A stretch of DNA of 64,000 nucleotides from Candidatus Phytoplasma australiense (GTDB lineage Bacteria; Bacillota_I; Bacilli_A; Acholeplasmatales; Acholeplasmataceae), in contig AM422018.1 of NCBI GenBank assembly GCA_000069925.1, positions 310,001 through 374,000 of the forward strand, written 5' to 3'. Below the pieces are notes generated by a model. That model did no database searches. It saw only the letters and a program-made list of their open reading frames with translations, and was not told the DNA's origin. Position numbers and translations under genes: made by a program. Below, piece by piece: positions 52,033 through 61,791 of this stretch; position 1 is the stretch's first letter, and each line of letters starts with the position of its first letter.

Positions 52033-53124
52033 TTATACATTAAACCTAAAAGTAATAATATCGCCATCTTTTACTATATATTCCTTACCTTCGATTCTTA
52101 ATTTTCCTTTTTCTTTGCTTTTTTGAAAAGTTTGATGAGTGATTAAATCTTCATATGCAAGTACTTCGGCTTTAATAAACCCTTTTTCTAAATCGGTGTG
52201 AATAATTCTTGCACATTCAGGAGCTTTTAATCCTTTTTGGAAAGACCAAGCGTGCACTTCTTTAGGACCTGCAGTAAAATAAGTTTGTAAACCTAAAAGA
52301 TTGTAGCTTTCTTGAATTAATTTTGCAAAAGCTGTTTGAGTCATCCCATAATCTTTTAAAAAAACTTTTTCTTCTTCTTCTTCTTCCAAAAAAGATAAAT
52401 CTTTTTCTAATTGGACACATAAAGAAATCACTTTTTTGCCTTTTTGTTTTCCATAATCCAATACTTTTTGTAAAAGCAAGTTTTTGTTGTTTACTAAATC
52501 ATTTTCTTTGATATTAGCCAGATATAGTGAAGGTTTTAAAAATAATAAATTAAAGTTTTTCACTATTTTTAATTCTTCTTCGTTTAAAGAAAGGTTTTTT
52601 AAATCTTCGTTTGTTAAATGATGTTGAATTTTCGTTAAAACGTTATATTCTTTTAATAAATCTTTATCGCCTTTCTTTTTTTGTTTTTGAAGTTTTTGTA
52701 AACGTTTTTCAATTTGTTCTAAATCTGCTAAAGCAAGTTCGGTTTCGATAATTTTAATTTCTTCTAAAGGGTCATTTTTGTCCATAACATGCAAAATATT
52801 AGGGTCTTCAAAACATTTAACAACATGACAAATAGCATCTACATTGCGAATATGACTTAAAAATTGATTTCCTAATCCTTCTCCTTTAGAAGCACCTGCT
52901 ACTAATCCTGCAATATCTTTAAATTCTATTAAAGCAGAAATTATTTTTTGAGATTGAAAAATTTGGGATAATTTTTTTAAACGTGGGTCAGGGACCTCAA
53001 CTGTTCCTACGTTAGGTTCAATTGTTGCAAAAGGATAGTTAGCTTCTAAAACTTGCATTTTCGTTAAAGCATTAAATAAAGTTGATTTACCCACATTCGG
53101 TAAACCAATAATACCTATTTTCAT
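52033..53124 (-). CDS. ychF: Ribosome-binding ATPase/GTPase YchF
   Basis: 363 residues, full length. G1 GLPNVGKSTLFNALTK, G3-like region DIAGLVAGASKGEGLGNQF, coiled-coil insert (~130-200) and C-terminal TGS domain (FQKGLKAPECARIIHTDLEK, GDIITFRF). The family prefers ATP over GTP and modulates translation and stress. Intact core gene. Confidence 0.96.
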   Translation of the reverse strand: MKIGIIGLPNVGKSTLFNALTKMQVLEANYPFATIEPNVGTVEVPDPRLKKLSQIFQSQKIISALIEFKDIAGLVAGASKGEGLGNQFLSHIRNVDAICHVVKCFEDPNILHVMDKNDPLEEIKIIETELALADLEQIEKRLQKLQKQKKKGDKDLLKEYNVLTKIQHHLTNEDLKNLSLNEEELKIVKNFNLLFLKPSLYLANIKENDLVNNKNLLLQKVLDYGKQKGKKVISLCVQLEKDLSFLEEEEEEKVFLKDYGMTQTAFAKLIQESYNLLGLQTYFTAGPKEVHAWSFQKGLKAPECARIIHTDLEKGFIKAEVLAYEDLITHQTFQKSKEKGKLRIEGKEYIVKDGDIITFRFNV

Positions 53125-53310
53125 AATTTTTAAATTCCTTCTATTAAATCTATTTATAGTAATTTATTGCTTTTAAAAATTTAATAATTATCAGATTATT
53201 TTTTTCTACCAAAATTTGAAAACTAATAAATTAAATAAGGAAAACAAAAACATGTATTTAATATAAATTATCAAAACTATCGTCTTTTAAGTTGTTGATG
53301 TTAAATTATA

Positions 53311-54243
53311 TTAATTTTTAACATATATTTTTTTCTCTTTTTTAATTTCTTCCATGAAATAACAATAATTAGAATATCGCGAAGGAATAATTTTTCCTTG
53401 TGTCAAAGCCTCTTTAACGCCACATTGGGTTTCTTGCAAATGAAGGCAATTTGTGCCAAAATAACAATTATCAACATATTTTAAAAAATCAGGATAAAAA
53501 TTTTTTAAATTTTGATAAGAAAAGCCACCTAAATCTAATTTAGAAAAACCAGGAGTATCAGCGATAAACCCGTTGTTGAAAAGATATAATTGAGCATTTT
53601 TGGTAGTGTGTTTTCCTCTACCTAAACTTTCAGAAATTTCTTGGGTTTTTAAATTTGCATCAGGAATCAAAGCTTTTAGTAAAGTTGACTTGCCAACTCC
53701 CGTTTGTCCAGCTAAAACAGTGATTTTTTGTTCAAAAATATTTTTTAAAACACCAATCCCTATTTGTTGTTTGGAATCAACATAATAACAAGTGTAAAAA
53801 GGAAAGTAATAATTCATGTTTTGTTGAATTTCTTCTAATTCTTCTTTTTCTATTAAATCTATTTTAGAAAAAACTAAGATGACATCTAATTTATGTTGTT
53901 GTAAAATTAACAAAAATTTATCTAAAAGAAGTGTTTGGAAATGGGGTTTTACCAAAGAAAAAACCAATAATACTTGGTCAATGTTTGCAATATTAGGTCT
54001 TTTTAATTCATTTTTACGGGGCAAAATAGCATAAATTAAATATTTATCATAACACATTCCATAAAGAACAATATCCCCTACTTTAATGCTCATTTTATCA
54101 CGATTATTTTTTAATTGATTATCCTGTATGAAATTAGATTTTTTTAAAACCCCTTTTTTTTGAGCTTTTAAAATAGTTTGATTGTCAAGATCTTGAATAT
54201 AATAAATACCTGCTAAAAATCTGATAACTAAGGCTTTTTTCAA
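53311..54243 (-). CDS. rsgA: Ribosome small-subunit maturation GTPase RsgA
   Basis: 310 residues. N-terminal OB-fold, then a circularly permuted GTPase with [25 protein letters not shown] (G4), [16 protein letters not shown] (G1) and [10 protein letters not shown] (G3). The C-terminal zinc site ([18 protein letters not shown]) follows. Assembles the 30S subunit. Last core gene before the decayed and duplicated accessory region. Confidence 0.95.
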   Translation of the reverse strand: MKKALVIRFLAGIYYIQDLDNQTILKAQKKGVLKKSNFIQDNQLKNNRDKMSIKVGDIVLYGMCYDKYLIYAILPRKNELKRPNIANIDQVLLVFSLVKPHFQTLLLDKFLLILQQHKLDVILVFSKIDLIEKEELEEIQQNMNYYFPFYTCYYVDSKQQIGIGVLKNIFEQKITVLAGQTGVGKSTLLKALIPDANLKTQEISESLGRGKHTTKNAQLYLFNNGFIADTPGFSKLDLGGFSYQNLKNFYPDFLKYVDNCYFGTNCLHLQETQCGVKEALTQGKIIPSRYSNYCYFMEEIKKEKKIYVKN

Positions 54244-54561
54244 ACTACATCCTCTATTTCTATTTCTATTAAAATCTTTTAACAGATTATTTTTGCATTT
54301 TTAAAAATCACTAATTATTATTATTATAACATATAAACATTTTATTTAATTTGGAAAAACAAGAAAGTTGTTGTCTCAAAAACACGATTAATGACAAAAA
54401 TAGAAGCAAAAAGTTAAATCAAAAAAATAACTCCCTAAAATAAAGAGCAATTGATATTAAAAAATGCAAATACTAAGTTCAACAATTAAACCTAAAAATA
54501 ATAAAATTAATTTAAAAGTTATTAAACTAAATTTCGATGTTTTTGGGCATAATAAAATAAA

Positions 54562-54587
54562 AAAGACCAACTTAAAAGTTGGTCTTT
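54562..54587. terminator. Bidirectional hairpin between rsgA and the decayed gene
   Basis: AAAGACCAACTT/AAGTTGGTCTTT, 12-bp perfect stem with A/T runs. 54250-54560 shows no gene. Confidence 0.75.
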
Positions 54588-54687
54588 GATAAAAATTTTA
54601 TTTAATTTTAAAACTGTTTAGTGTTTTAGGGTTCAATTCGTTTTTGTTCTTAAAGAGGATGCAAACAAAACCTTTAAAAAAATTTAT

Positions 54688-55738
54688 TTATATATAATTA
54701 TCTAGATTAATAGGTTGTAAATCGCTATTTTTTAGTTTGAAAGACCATTTAGAACCATCGTATGAAAAAATAATATTATTTTTTGAATATTCAACTTCCT
54801 GTAATTTTCCGTCTTGATTATATTTTTCTATCGTACCATCATTAAAATGATATTGATACGTATGATCTTCATTATTTATTTTTTTGTATCGCAAATCTGA
54901 AGGAACTTCTTCTGCGTTTTCTCCTTCTATGATTTTAATTTCTTCATATTCTATATAATTGTCATAATCTAAAACATCACTCAATATGTTGCTATTTTTC
55001 AAAAGTAATGAAAAATAACTACCTGGGTTTGATTTTGCTATTTCAACATTTTCTTTTTGCCATTCCCTAATATTAGAATTATATATGTTCAACTCTACTT
55101 TAGTTGGAGTTTGCCATTTTGACAATATTGCTTTTTTTATTTCTTCTTTAGATTGTTTTTCATCGATATTATATGTTTCTATAATGTCTTTATTGTTTTT
55201 AATAAAATCAACATGTAGCTTATCGGGAATTATTAATTTCTTGATTGTGCCTTCTGGATTTTGATATCTACCATAAATCATTCCATCACTATTATAAATA
55301 AAATGATGTTTTATAATATAAAAAAAGGATGTTGTTCATTTTTACCAACTGGCATATTCACTTTACGATAAGGAGCTTTATTTGCATTTTGAAAAAACTT
55401 TGTTAATTTTAATAATGGAACTGTTGAGCCCAACATTGTTTCTTCTAATCCATGCAAGGAAGCATCAGGGGGGTAATCTTTCATAATATGTCTAACAACT
55501 TTTTTACTTGACTTATCTCCTTCCATTGGAACAAATATATATGTTTCTATTGATTTAATGAGATGTTCATTTTCATCATAAAATAATAATTTGTAGTCTG
55601 AATCCAAACCAAATCTAAATCTCCAATAAACTTGTTGAATTTTTCCTGTTTCAGAAATTTTAAAAAAAGAACCATCATTATAAACCAATTATTTGTATAA
55701 ACCGTTAGGATGTTTTGTAGTTTCAGTTTCATTAATTG
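54688..55738 (-). pseudogene. Decayed DUF2963-like accessory protein, 5' end lost
   Basis: From the breakpoint at ~55738 the minus strand reads INETETTKHPNGLYK, a TAA (55688-55690 region), then LVYNDGSFFKISETGKIQQV to a T7 run near 55325. There the frame shifts and continues IKHHFIYNSDGMIYGRYQNP into the 197-residue ORF (54688-55281) that ends with DUF2963-like DGTIEKYNQDGKLQEVEY. One ~345-residue gene with one stop, one frameshift and a missing start. The breakpoint is where duplicated block B was joined. Confidence 0.7.
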
Positions 55739-56098
55739 GGGAGATGATGTTTTTTAGACATTTTTTTGTTTTAAAAATATTCTTTAAAACTAAAAAAATA
55801 TAGATAATTTCATATCTTTTCAAATCAACAAAACAAATAATTAAAATAAAAAATTGTCTATAAGTTTTTTAATATTTTGCTCGTTTCAAAAGATATATTT
55901 TTATCCCTTCACTCTATATATAGGCAAAAAAGCATCGAAATTCCCCTCGAAAATGAAGGGGTGTGCATTTTTTTACACAATAATCACGTTTTTTTGATGT
56001 TTTGTGTTTTTGCAAGGGTATTTTTGCTCAAAAAAATGTACAGTGAAACAACCTCTTTTTAAAAAAGGTTGCAGTTGATTTTATCATTAATTAAAATA

Positions 56099-57061
56099 TT
56101 ATCTGAAGGATTGAGAATATTTTAAAGGCGATAAATTATTTAATTTAGCCAACATCCATCTTTTATTCCAAAAAGAAGGGAAGCGATTGATAATTTTTTT
56201 AATTTCGTGTGCTTCTTGTTGAAATAAAAACGGATGTTGGTTGAATAAAATACTTTTCATTTGGCCGAAAAAGTTTTCAATCACAGCATTATCGCGTGGG
56301 GTTGCTTTGCTGGACATGCTGATTAAAAGGCTTTTTTTAATTAGTTTATTTTGTACTTTGAGCGATTGGTAAACCGTGCCGCGGTCGGAATGAATAACAC
56401 AAGGGTCTTTTAGTGGGGGTAATTTTTTGATTGTATTTAAAATTAATTCTTTATCTTGGCGGTTTGAGGTGTGGTAGGCGATTATTTGATTGTTAAAAGA
56501 ATCAATGATGGCAGAAAAATAAACAAAACCTTCAGGAGTTGGGAAAAATGTGATGTCGGTAAATAATTTTTGAAGCGGTTTGGTTGCAATAAAATCGCGG
56601 TTGATAAGGTTGGGTGCTACACTTAATTTAGGTTTTAAGTTGTTTTTATATGCACGTTTGACTTTTTTTATTCTTAAACGGCAACAAATATTATTTTCTT
56701 TCATAATTTGATACACTTTTTCCTTGGCGATGTGTTCGTTGAAAGTTTTTTGATATAAATGAGTGATTTTGCGATATCCGTAAAAATATTGATAACGAGA
56801 ACATAAAGCTTGGATACGTTTTTGTTGTAAAAGGTATTTTTCGCGTTGTAATCGTTTCTTTTCTTGATTTTTTAGCCAATAGTAATAAGTGCTGCGGTTG
56901 ATTTTGATTGTTCTTAGGATGGTAGATAAATTGAGAGTTTTGAAAAAACGTTTAACTAATTTAAAAACAATTTCTTTATCAATGGTTTTAATTTGAGAAA
57001 TCATATTTTGTAATAATATTATTTTGTTATTTAATTTTTGTATTTTTTGTGTTTCTGACAT
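56099..57061 (-). CDS. tra5: tra5-type IS3-family transposase, intact (copy B)
   Basis: 320 residues in one frame. N-terminal HTH (LNLSTILRTIKINRSTYYYW), HTH_21, then rve catalytic core with FTDITFFP (D), IHSDRGTVYQ (D) and RDNAVIENFFGQMKSI (E), ending NNLSPLKYSQSFR. A complete DDE triad suggests an active enzyme able to move itself and perhaps the surrounding PMU. No -1 frameshift orfAB arrangement is seen, as is typical of phytoplasma tra5. Possible IS right end TGTACAGTGAAAC at 56037. Confidence 0.93.
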   Translation of the reverse strand: MSETQKIQKLNNKIILLQNMISQIKTIDKEIVFKLVKRFFKTLNLSTILRTIKINRSTYYYWLKNQEKKRLQREKYLLQQKRIQALCSRYQYFYGYRKITHLYQKTFNEHIAKEKVYQIMKENNICCRLRIKKVKRAYKNNLKPKLSVAPNLINRDFIATKPLQKLFTDITFFPTPEGFVYFSAIIDSFNNQIIAYHTSNRQDKELILNTIKKLPPLKDPCVIHSDRGTVYQSLKVQNKLIKKSLLISMSSKATPRDNAVIENFFGQMKSILFNQHPFLFQQEAHEIKKIINRFPSFWNKRWMLAKLNNLSPLKYSQSFR

Positions 57062-57163
57062 CGATTATCTCCATATGTTTTTGCCAATTACAAAAACCAT
57101 TGTAACATATTTGTGACAAAAATTATTCAATGAAATAAATATTATTATTCAATAGTTGTTTGT

Positions 57164-58259
57164 TTAATCACTATAACCAGCCTCAGTTATTACTTTCGTT
57201 ATTAAGCTTGTGCGTAAATTTAAAGCACTATTGGTAGATAAAAAGGCTGTTTTAGTCCAGTCGTGATTCAAAAGAAGGGCTTTGATTTCAGAGATGTTTT
57301 TGAGAATTTTGATTCCATATCCTCTTTTGTTGGGAAGGAGGTTGAATGATTCGTAAGCTTTCATTCCTTTGAAACAAGTGCTGGGTAAATAAACATCACA
57401 TAGATTTAACATTTTTTTATTTCTGATGGAAGATGGGGTAAGGCCATCGGATAAAAGAATAAATTTTTACAAAATTGTTGGCTGTTTTAGGGGTTGAGGA
57501 TAGTAGAAGGTGGGTATTGATTTTAGTCCAAATCTGGAAAACTGTTGCCACCTTGACTTTCTTGCCATCGGGATATTCAAATGATGATAAAGGAAGTTTT
57601 TGAGAATGCATTAATTGAAAACCAACAACTCTTTTTTTAGGCGAACCCTTGCCATCTGATTCAAATAAAGGAGGTAAGATAAATGCGATAATGTCGGCAA
57701 ATTGATATGAATGGTTTATGAATCGTAAGGCCAAATTACCTCTTAGGCCAAATGGAGGGTTTCCGAAAACGATATTTTTGGTTTTCTTTTCAGGAATAAA
57801 ATCTAAATAATTTTTAATAATGTAATTTTTGTTAATGTTGGGGTTGATTTCAACCCCAATTATTTTATTTGGTGGAATTAAATTATAAAAACTTCCATTG
57901 CCCGCTGAGGGTTCAATGAAAGTGTATTCATCTAAATTTACTTTTAGTTCTATCATTTTGCTTTTTAAAACTTTAAAAAAATTTAAAGCGGTGTCGTGGG
58001 TTGTATAAAATTCATCAAATTTTTTCTCGTTTGTTAAATTGTTGTCTGAAATTTTTATTATATTAATGGTAGGGTCTTCGATTTCAATTTGATTCATCAT
58101 TTTTCGAAAATCTGCATCATAATTTTTAGGGATTGATTTTTGTGTTTCCCAACGTTTGATAGTCCCTTTATGAACTTGAAGAAAATTTGATATGTAATTT
58201 ATTCCTTTGATATTTTTGATGAGTAAAAACGCATCAAAAGAGGTTTTATTTTTATTCAT
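57164..58259 (-). pseudogene. N6-adenine DNA methyltransferase with HTH, copy B, frameshifted
   Basis: Start ATG 58259 (AAAGGAG). Motifs as in copy A (EPSAGNGSF, FGNPPFG). One extra A in the AAAA run near 57458 shifts the frame to a stop at 57417 (ends FIRWPYPIFHQK). The remaining codons (57164-57412) keep the original frame and show the natural C-terminus ending ITEAGYSD, which copy A has lost. Each copy is thus broken at a different site. Confidence 0.85.
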
Positions 58260-58359
58260 TTTGTTTATTCTCCTTTGTTTTATTGGTTTTTTATGGGTTT
58301 TGTTATAAATTAAATTATCAATTGCATAAAATACAAAAACTTTATTCAATTAATTGTGT

Positions 58360-58727
58360 GATGATGGGTGGTTTTTTTTGGAACTTAAAAATTATTTATT
58401 GAATTGAGTGAAAAAAGGGGGGGTTGTGCGGAACTGGGGGGTTCTTTTTCTATTCTATTTTTTTCCCTCAAGTGGTTTATGCTTTATCTGAGCCCTTGAG
58501 GGCTCTTAGATTTTTCTCATTTTTGGATTTGAATATTTTTAGTCTAGGAACGCATCGGAAATTTTTAAAAAAACTTGAAGAGAGTTATTTATATCGTTAA
58601 TGAAAATGATTAAAAAGAAAATACCGATAATATAAAATATCGATTATCATTATCATTATCGATATAAAATATAAAATATCACGTGGCGTTTGAGATAGTA
58701 TTTAACAGAAAAATATTAGGCAGCAAA
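58360..58727. other. Intergenic region with palindromes
   Basis: No gene. GAGCCCTTGAGGGCTC palindrome (58490-58505) and the ATCGAT inverted repeat near 58640-58665, as in the partner at 10940-11400. Confidence 0.5.
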
Positions 58728-58811
58728 GTGTTATAAAAGTGTTAGTGGACTGTTATAAAAGTGTTAGTGAAGTGTTAGTAAAGTGTTATAAAAGTGTTAT
58801 AAAAGTGTTAG
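58728..58811. repeat. 11-bp tandem repeat array, 8 units
   Basis: The word TGTTA begins at 58729, 58740, 58751, 58762, 58773, 58784, 58795 and 58806, exactly 11 bp apart. Units are mostly TGTTATAAAAG with variants TGTTAGTGAAG and TGTTAGTAAAG. Copy A has three units (11402, 11413, 11424). Confidence 0.9.
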
Positions 58812-58816
58812 ATATT

Positions 58817-59422
58817 TTAGACCTTTGACTTTAATAAATACTTATGCATTGGATGAAGCTTTTTCACACGATATCCTTGTTTAGCTCTGGTTATAAAGAA
58901 GTTAATGTGTTTTAGGTCTTCTTGGCGATAATAGATGATATTTAGGCCTTTTTTGTAGTTAGTTTTGATAAGATTATTGAATTTATCACACTTATCAGGG
59001 TCTAGCGGAAATAAGCGTAAAGTTGTTAATTTGTTGATGTCGATTTTTCCAATTGTTTCTTTGATAGCATCTTTGGCGATATTTTTGTAATTGATTTGGA
59101 AGTTATCGAAATGCGTTTTAAGAGAGTTTGAGGATAAGGGTTTTGAGTGGTTATTGTTGTGAATGTTGTTATCTTTGATTATGCTTTTTCTGAATGTTTG
59201 GATTTCTTCCAAAATTCTTGTATCAACGAAAAGAATTTGATTTTTAGGGCGGTAGTTCGCTTCGCGATAACCGCCTTCTTTTTTAGAGTGGGGAGTGATT
59301 GTAAGGTTAATTAGTTCTTCTTTTAGGGCTTGAAGAAAAGTTTTGATTTCTTGTAAGTCAGTGGGAGTTGTTGGTTTATTGTTTTTATTCCCAAGGACCC
59401 CTCTTTTTTGGTTGTTTTCCAT
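58817..59422 (-). CDS. Conserved PMU protein, 201 aa, copy B
   Basis: Differs from 11435-12040 at only a few residues (for example D-T-R for D-A-R, and HQ/RQ, MY/MH near the end). It is intact in both blocks while its neighbours are not, which argues for a selected function. Its stop is 5 nt from the 11-bp array. AAGGAG ribosome site; degenerate box upstream. Confidence 0.8.
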   Translation of the reverse strand: MENNQKRGVLGNKNNKPTTPTDLQEIKTFLQALKEELINLTITPHSKKEGGYREANYRPKNQILFVDTRILEEIQTFRKSIIKDNNIHNNNHSKPLSSNSLKTHFDNFQINYKNIAKDAIKETIGKIDINKLTTLRLFPLDPDKCDKFNNLIKTNYKKGLNIIYYRQEDLKHINFFITRAKQGYRVKKLHPMHKYLLKSKV

Positions 59423-59471
59423 GTTTATGTTTCTCCTTTTTTTTATTGTTGAATTTGTAATTTAGGCATTG

Positions 59472-59526
59472 CCTTAGTGTGTTCGGTTTGTGTTTGGTAA
59501 AGAAAAAAAGACCCTTGAAAGGGTCT
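59472..59526 (-). promoter_or_regulatory. Intergenic cassette: terminator hairpin plus degenerate box (site e)
   Basis: AGACCC...GGGTCT hairpin with CTTTTTTTC, then ACACTAAGGCAATGCC on the minus strand, orthologous to site a but with several changes. Confidence 0.55.
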
Positions 59527-59616
59527 GATGTTTAGTTAGTTTTTGCTTTGGTTTTGTTGTTGTTTTTAATTTAGTCTAAAATTTTTTATTTGTTTCAACA
59601 TTTAATTATTTAAAAT

Positions 59617-60484
59617 TCAAAAAATAATGTTTTGTAATTCTTTTTTAATATCATTTAATTTTATTTCTAGAGGTTTTAATTTTTGCGAGATTTTTTTATA
59701 TTTTTCATTAAGAGTTTCCAATTCTTGTAACGAATAAGGAATTTTGGTTTCTAAAAATTTTTCTAATTTTATAGGTCTACGATTGGTAGTCCCTAAGCTT
59801 TTTCCTTCAAAATAAGATTTCATTCGAGAAGAGGAAAGAATAGCTGTTAAAAAATCTAAATCTAAATCTTTAAAATTATCTTTAAGATTAAAACAACAAA
59901 AAGTGTTTGAATAAATAGCTCCTTTTAAATGAGAAGGGATTTTGCCAAAAGCACCATTGCGAGCATCGATTTGAGAATAACAAAATTGTTCGTCTGTGAT
60001 GATATTTCTATTAGATTTTATATTTTTTCCTTTGATAAAAATAAGGCCTTGAGATTTTTTTTTGCCATCTTGGAATAATTCCTTGACCGTTGCTTTGAAC
60101 CGTTATTTGAAAATATTCTTTTTCAGGTTCTAATTTAATTTTAGTTCTGGAAAAAGTAAAAATATCACCTAATAAAATACCTTCTTTTTGAGATGTCCAC
60201 GTTTCGTTGGTAAGTAATCTATCATAATGAGTTAATATTTCTTGTCTTTTGTGGTGTTCCATTTTTTCTAATTTGTTTTTAATGGCGATAATGATGTTGT
60301 TTTTTAAAGTTGTATTGTTATTGGAAATATTGACATTTCCTAGAAGTGCAATTAAAAAACAACCAACTAAAATGGGTCTTTGTGATACAGGGATTGCCAT
60401 TTTGTGTAGTTTTTTGTTGAAGTCTTTGAAAATCTTTGAACTATCTGGATGATTGAGGATTTGGGGTTTTGTGTTGGTGTTCAT
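59617..60484 (-). pseudogene. hsdS: HsdM N-domain fused to HsdS, copy B, out of frame (A9)
   Basis: ATG 60484 (AAAGGAG). The N-terminal ~100 residues (FKDFNKKLHKMAIPVSQRPI, GCFLIALLGN) look like the helical start of a different HsdM-type methylase. The SAM and NPPF catalytic regions are absent, and the frame passes straight to TSQKEGILLGDIFTFSRT and the specificity segment YFQITVQSNGQGIIPRWQ. At an A9 run (60055-60063) the frame is lost (KKISRPYFYQ); A8 would continue KSQGLIFIKGKNIKSNRN. The downstream part (including 59617-59823) is otherwise intact to KELQNIIF. Confidence 0.75.
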
Positions 60485-60520
60485 TTTATTTTTCTCCTTT
60501 GTTTTTATGTTTATTTGTTT

Positions 60521-60590
60521 TTCTGCTGAGGCGTTGTTATTTGTGGTTTGTGTGAGAAAATCAAAAAAAAGACCCTTGAAAGGGTCTTTT
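60521..60590 (-). promoter_or_regulatory. Intergenic cassette: terminator hairpin plus box (site f)
   Basis: AAAAGACCC/GGGTCTTTT hairpin (60567-60590), then ATAACAACGCCTCAGCAGAA on the minus strand and the hsdMS leader. Confidence 0.65.
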
Positions 60591-60601
60591 TGGTGCATTA
60601 T

Positions 60602-61727
60602 TTATCTTCGGCTGGATGAGAAGTTGTCGATGCCTTTTAGGGGATATTGTTGGCAAATTTCTTTAAGTTCCTTGTGGTTTAAAACTTTTTCAATCATTAA
60701 GCGTTTAGCGATTTGTTTTAAAGTTTCTTTGTTTAAGGCAAGCAGATTTTTTGCTTCTTCCACGAATAAATCAAAATCTTTTCGTGGGTCGGATGAGTTT
60801 TTTTGTAATAATTCGCGAGCGTGTTTGAAATCTGTGCCGCAACCAATACCCACTTTTGATTTATCTATTAGGTTTTCTTGGGCCATTAACTGTTCTGCGG
60901 CGTACCCAGCTAAATCAATTAAAGCGCCTATTTTGAAATTGTGATTTACAAGCAAAGGTTGACAATGTCCTAATGTGTTTTTTTTCTAGGTTTGGTATAA
61001 TTGTGAGATATGCCACCTCATAATTTTGGGGATGTAAAAAGGTAATTAAAGCGTGCCCTGCTTCGTGATATGCCACCCATTCTTCTTTTTTTGTGTATCG
61101 TGCAGATATTTTGACCCATCGACTTATTTCGCGGCGATATATTCTGGTGTATTCAATTGTGACTCCGTTTGCTTTGAATTTCGTATATTTGGTTTTTTTA
61201 CCAGTTTCGGGGTCGAAATCGTGGATGGTTTTGATTTTTCCGTTGGGGTGGTAGTAGGTTCGTTTGGTTAATTTCCTTGTTTGGGGGTTGCAGTCCTCAA
61301 CTTCCTTAGTTGTTTTGCCGTCGTTTCGGTAATAAGTTCTTTTAATTTGTTCGCCTGTTTCGGGGTTGTGTTCAATTTGGTCTTTCGTTATTCCGCCGCT
61401 GTAAATGATTTGTTTGGTTCGGTTTTGTGTTTTGCGGTCGTATTCCTGAATCATATTAATCGTTGTGTTATCAGGATAGTAGATAGTTTCTTTAATTGTC
61501 GTTAGGTTGTATTCATATTTATAAATACGCCAAATCATGTTGTCTTGGTAAATGATTTGTTTGGTTTTGTTTCCTGTGCGAGAGTTGTGTGAAGCAAAAG
61601 AGTAGATTGTTTTTCCGTCTTTGGAGCATTCGGTTTCTTTGGTTTTTTTGTTTGTGATAGGACTAAATTCGGTGATTATTTTATAAACGTTTCTATAAGT
61701 GATTTTTTGGTTTGGATTGGTAGTCAT
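60602..61727 (-). pseudogene. M41-type metallopeptidase with long DUF2963 N-terminus, copy B, frameshifted
   Basis: The N-terminal ~190 residues are about eight DUF2963 repeats (YYRNDGKTTKEVEDCNPQTR), against about three in copy A, so the repeat number varies. HEAGH is present (AYHEAGHALITFLHP). An A8 run near 60980 (A9 needed) shifts the frame after PNLEKKH; the other frame continues through LAGYAAEQLMAQ and GCGTDFKHARELL, the third-ligand region, to 60602. The peptidase core is split between ORFs 60915-61727 and 60602-60955. Confidence 0.85.
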
Positions 61728-61760
61728 TTTGTTTTGCTCTTTTTATTTATTGTTTGTTGG

Positions 61761-61785
61761 TTGCCGAGCGTGTTGGGATTTGGTT
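61761..61785 (-). promoter_or_regulatory. GC-rich box (site g)
   Basis: AATCCCAACACGCTCGGCAA on the minus strand between two DUF2963 genes, without a preceding hairpin. Confidence 0.5.
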
Positions 61786-61791
61786 TTGTAT

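Larger units (their letters stand above)
55738..60110. repeat. Duplicated block B (partner 8510-12690)
   Basis: Colinear, same-orientation copy of block A. Here tra5 is intact, the methyltransferase is broken at a different place, the 11-bp array is longer, and hsdS has A9 where A has A7. 55738-56098 is the non-coding IS flank with no gene. Confidence 0.85.

Noticed and set aside
56037-57119. Exact IS borders for the intact tra5 copy
   Set aside because: TGTACAGTGAAAC on the right is shared by both copies, but I found no convincing inverted match on the left. The two copies also lie inside a larger duplication, so comparison cannot define the ends.
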